Shown here one piece after another: positions 62,670 to 64,000 of a stretch of DNA of 64,000 nt. The stretch's first letter is position 1. Every line of letters begins with the position of its first letter. The notes under the pieces are model-generated. The model searched no databases. It was not told where the DNA came from and saw nothing but the letters and a program-made list of their open reading frames with translations. This DNA comes from Flavobacterium endophyticum (GTDB lineage Bacteria; Bacteroidota; Bacteroidia; Flavobacteriales; Flavobacteriaceae): assembly GCF_003634455.1 (NCBI RefSeq), contig NZ_RBLC01000001.1, positions 930,001 through 994,000 of the forward strand, read 5' to 3'. Position numbers and translations under genes: made by a program.

Positions 62670-64000
62670 ATGAACGATTTACATAACGAAACCAGTCCGT
62701 ATCTTCTTCAACACGCCAACAATCCAGTACACTGGAAAGCTTGGAACCAAAAATCTTTGGATTTTGCCAAAGAAAATGACAAACTAATAATTGTCAGCGT
62801 AGGCTATTCGGCTTGCCACTGGTGCCATGTAATGGAACATGAAACTTTCGAGGATTCTGAAGCTGCCGCTGTCATGAACCAAAACTTTGTCAGTATAAAA
62901 GTTGACCGAGAAGAAAGGCCAGACATAGACGCTGTTTACATGAAAGCCGTTCAAATTATGACAGGTAGAGGCGGATGGCCCATGAATGTCGTATGCCTTC
63001 CAGATGGCAGGCCTGTCTGGGGAGGAACCTATTTCAGAAAAGGTGAATGGATGGACACTTTGCAGCAATTACAGCAACTCTATCGGTCTAATCCTGAAAA
63101 AATGATTGACTACGCCGAAAAATTGCATCACGGAATCAACTCCATAAGCCTAGTACATAAACAAGAAGATGCCGAACAATTTGATTCGAGCACTCTTGCC
63201 AACCTTGTTGAAAAATGGAAAAAAAGTTTTGATTGGGAATTCGGAGGCTATAGCCGAGCTCCGAAATTCATGATGCCGAGCAATTACTCTTTTCTACTGC
63301 GCTATGCCTACCAGAAAAAAGATAACCAACTATTGGAATTCGTCAACCTGACGCTCACAAAAATGGCTTACGGAGGTTTATTCGACACTATTGACGGGGG
63401 CTTCTCGCGATATTCTGTCGATATGAAATGGCATGTACCTCATTTTGAAAAAATGCTATATGACAATGGGCAATTGGTGTCGCTCTATTCAGATGCCTAT
63501 AAACTCACAAAAAATCCATTATATAAAGAAGTGATTGAAAAAACACTAACCTTTATATCAAAAGAACTCACCAATCGCGATGGAGGATTTTATTCTGCCC
63601 TAGATGCAGACAGCTTGACCGTAGATAATCATCTAGAAGAAGGTGCTTTCTATGTTTGGACAAAAGAAGAACTGAAAGCTATATTGAAAGAAGATTTCGA
63701 ACTATTCAGCATCATCTTCAATATTAATGAATTCGGATTTTGGGAAGAAGGAAACTATGTCTTGATCCAGACAGAATCTTTAGAAGAAATTGCTTCACAA
63801 TATAAAAAAGATAGTTCTGAGCTTCATAGAAAGAAACATGAATGGGAAAACCTGCTCTATACCGAAAGAGAAAAAAGAAAGAAACCAAGATTGGACGACA
63901 AATGTCTTACTTCGTGGAATGCGTTGATGTTAAAAGGATTTGTCGATGCCTATAAAGCTTTAGGAAATAAAGACTATTTAAACAAAGCGTTGCAAAATGC
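62670..64000 (+). CDS. DUF255 thioredoxin-domain protein (YyaL/SSP411 type); 3' end outside the window
   Basis: The frame is open from 62670 to the window end, giving 443 residues of a protein usually about 670 long. It opens with the DUF255 signature (NETSPYLLQHANNPVHW, then VSVGYSACHWCHVMEHE), with the thioredoxin-like pair C49-C52, then DREERPDIDAVYM and GGWPMNV. Further on comes the (alpha/alpha)6 barrel region (KFMMPSNYSFLL, FDTIDGGFSRYSVD, WHVPHFEKMLYDNGQL, SALDADS). Family members are called spermatogenesis-associated protein 20-like; the function is unclear. The start is preceded by an A/T leader with no promoter recognised. Confidence 0.93.
   Translation, partial: MNDLHNETSPYLLQHANNPVHWKAWNQKSLDFAKENDKLIIVSVGYSACHWCHVMEHETFEDSEAAAVMNQNFVSIKVDREERPDIDAVYMKAVQIMTGRGGWPMNVVCLPDGRPVWGGTYFRKGEWMDTLQQLQQLYRSNPEKMIDYAEKLHHGINSISLVHKQEDAEQFDSSTLANLVEKWKKSFDWEFGGYSRAPKFMMPSNYSFLLRYAYQKKDNQLLEFVNLTLTKMAYGGLFDTIDGGFSRYSVDMKWHVPHFEKMLYDNGQLVSLYSDAYKLTKNPLYKEVIEKTLTFISKELTNRDGGFYSALDADSLTVDNHLEEGAFYVWTKEELKAILKEDFELFSIIFNINEFGFWEEGNYVLIQTESLEEIASQYKKDSSELHRKKHEWENLLYTEREKRKKPRLDDKCLTSWNALMLKGFVDAYKALGNKDYLNKALQN

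Overview
The window looks like ordinary chromosome from a member of the Flavobacteriaceae, most like Flavobacterium. The DNA is AT-rich. Many genes are preceded by the Bacteroidota -7 box TAnnTTTG and have no clear Shine-Dalgarno sequence. There are type IX secretion (T9SS) cargo tails of both type A and type B, a T9SS plug protein and a PorP/SprF protein, together with Bacteroidota families such as S46 peptidase, GH3, DUF6089 and DUF6370. I see no insertion sequence, prophage, CRISPR array or secondary-metabolite cluster. Gene density is high, and several convergent gene pairs share one bidirectional terminator.

Layout. 1-15.7 kb: the 3' end of a type B T9SS cargo gene, map plus a methyltransferase, an M16 peptidase, the T9SS plug protein, apaG, pruA, rsmG, a fatty acid desaturase, an aspartate aminotransferase, purT, a small Cys-rich exported protein, a membrane protein of unknown function and a small Fe-S protein. 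15.8-19.7 kb: an OmpR-type two-component system followed by a degenerate universal-stress-type protein and a bestrophin channel. 19.8-28.7 kb: a DUF4878 lipoprotein, a YiiX-type hydrolase, fabD, galE with a DegT sugar aminotransferase, waaA, an acetyltransferase, a DPP11-type S46 peptidase and a tiny Ala/Glu-rich lipoprotein.

28.7-33.2 kb: a DUF1508 gene behind a possible attenuator or small RNA, a decayed glycine-rich coding remnant, tRNA-Leu and tRNA-Gly, mutS and a TrmH-type methyltransferase. 33.2-44.1 kb: a folK-deoxynucleoside kinase fusion, sppA, an AsmA-like protein, a DUF2797 protein, a GH3 adenylating enzyme and a TonB-receptor-like barrel. 44.1-48.2 kb: clpX, clpP, tig and a holin-like membrane protein. 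48.3-51.2 kb: a T9SS-exported beta-propeller, an alpha/beta hydrolase and pdxJ. 51.3-59.5 kb: an envelope biogenesis run of CBS protein, nadK, DUF6089, uppS, bamA, two OmpH/Skp chaperones and murI. 59.5-64 kb: gamma carbonic anhydrase, PorP/SprF, an Nfu protein with a duplicated N-domain, dodecin and the start of a DUF255 thioredoxin-domain protein.

The shared themes are envelope construction (waaA, bamA, Skp, uppS, murI, AsmA, SppA), T9SS export, peptide scavenging (M16, DPP11) and proteostasis (Clp, trigger factor). I found no obvious new multi-gene system. The most interesting signals are an orphan promoter/terminator pair at 29.13-29.22 kb, the coding remnant beside the tRNAs, a phased TTCTAAT repeat between the two-component system and its likely target genes, and several fused or duplicated domain architectures.
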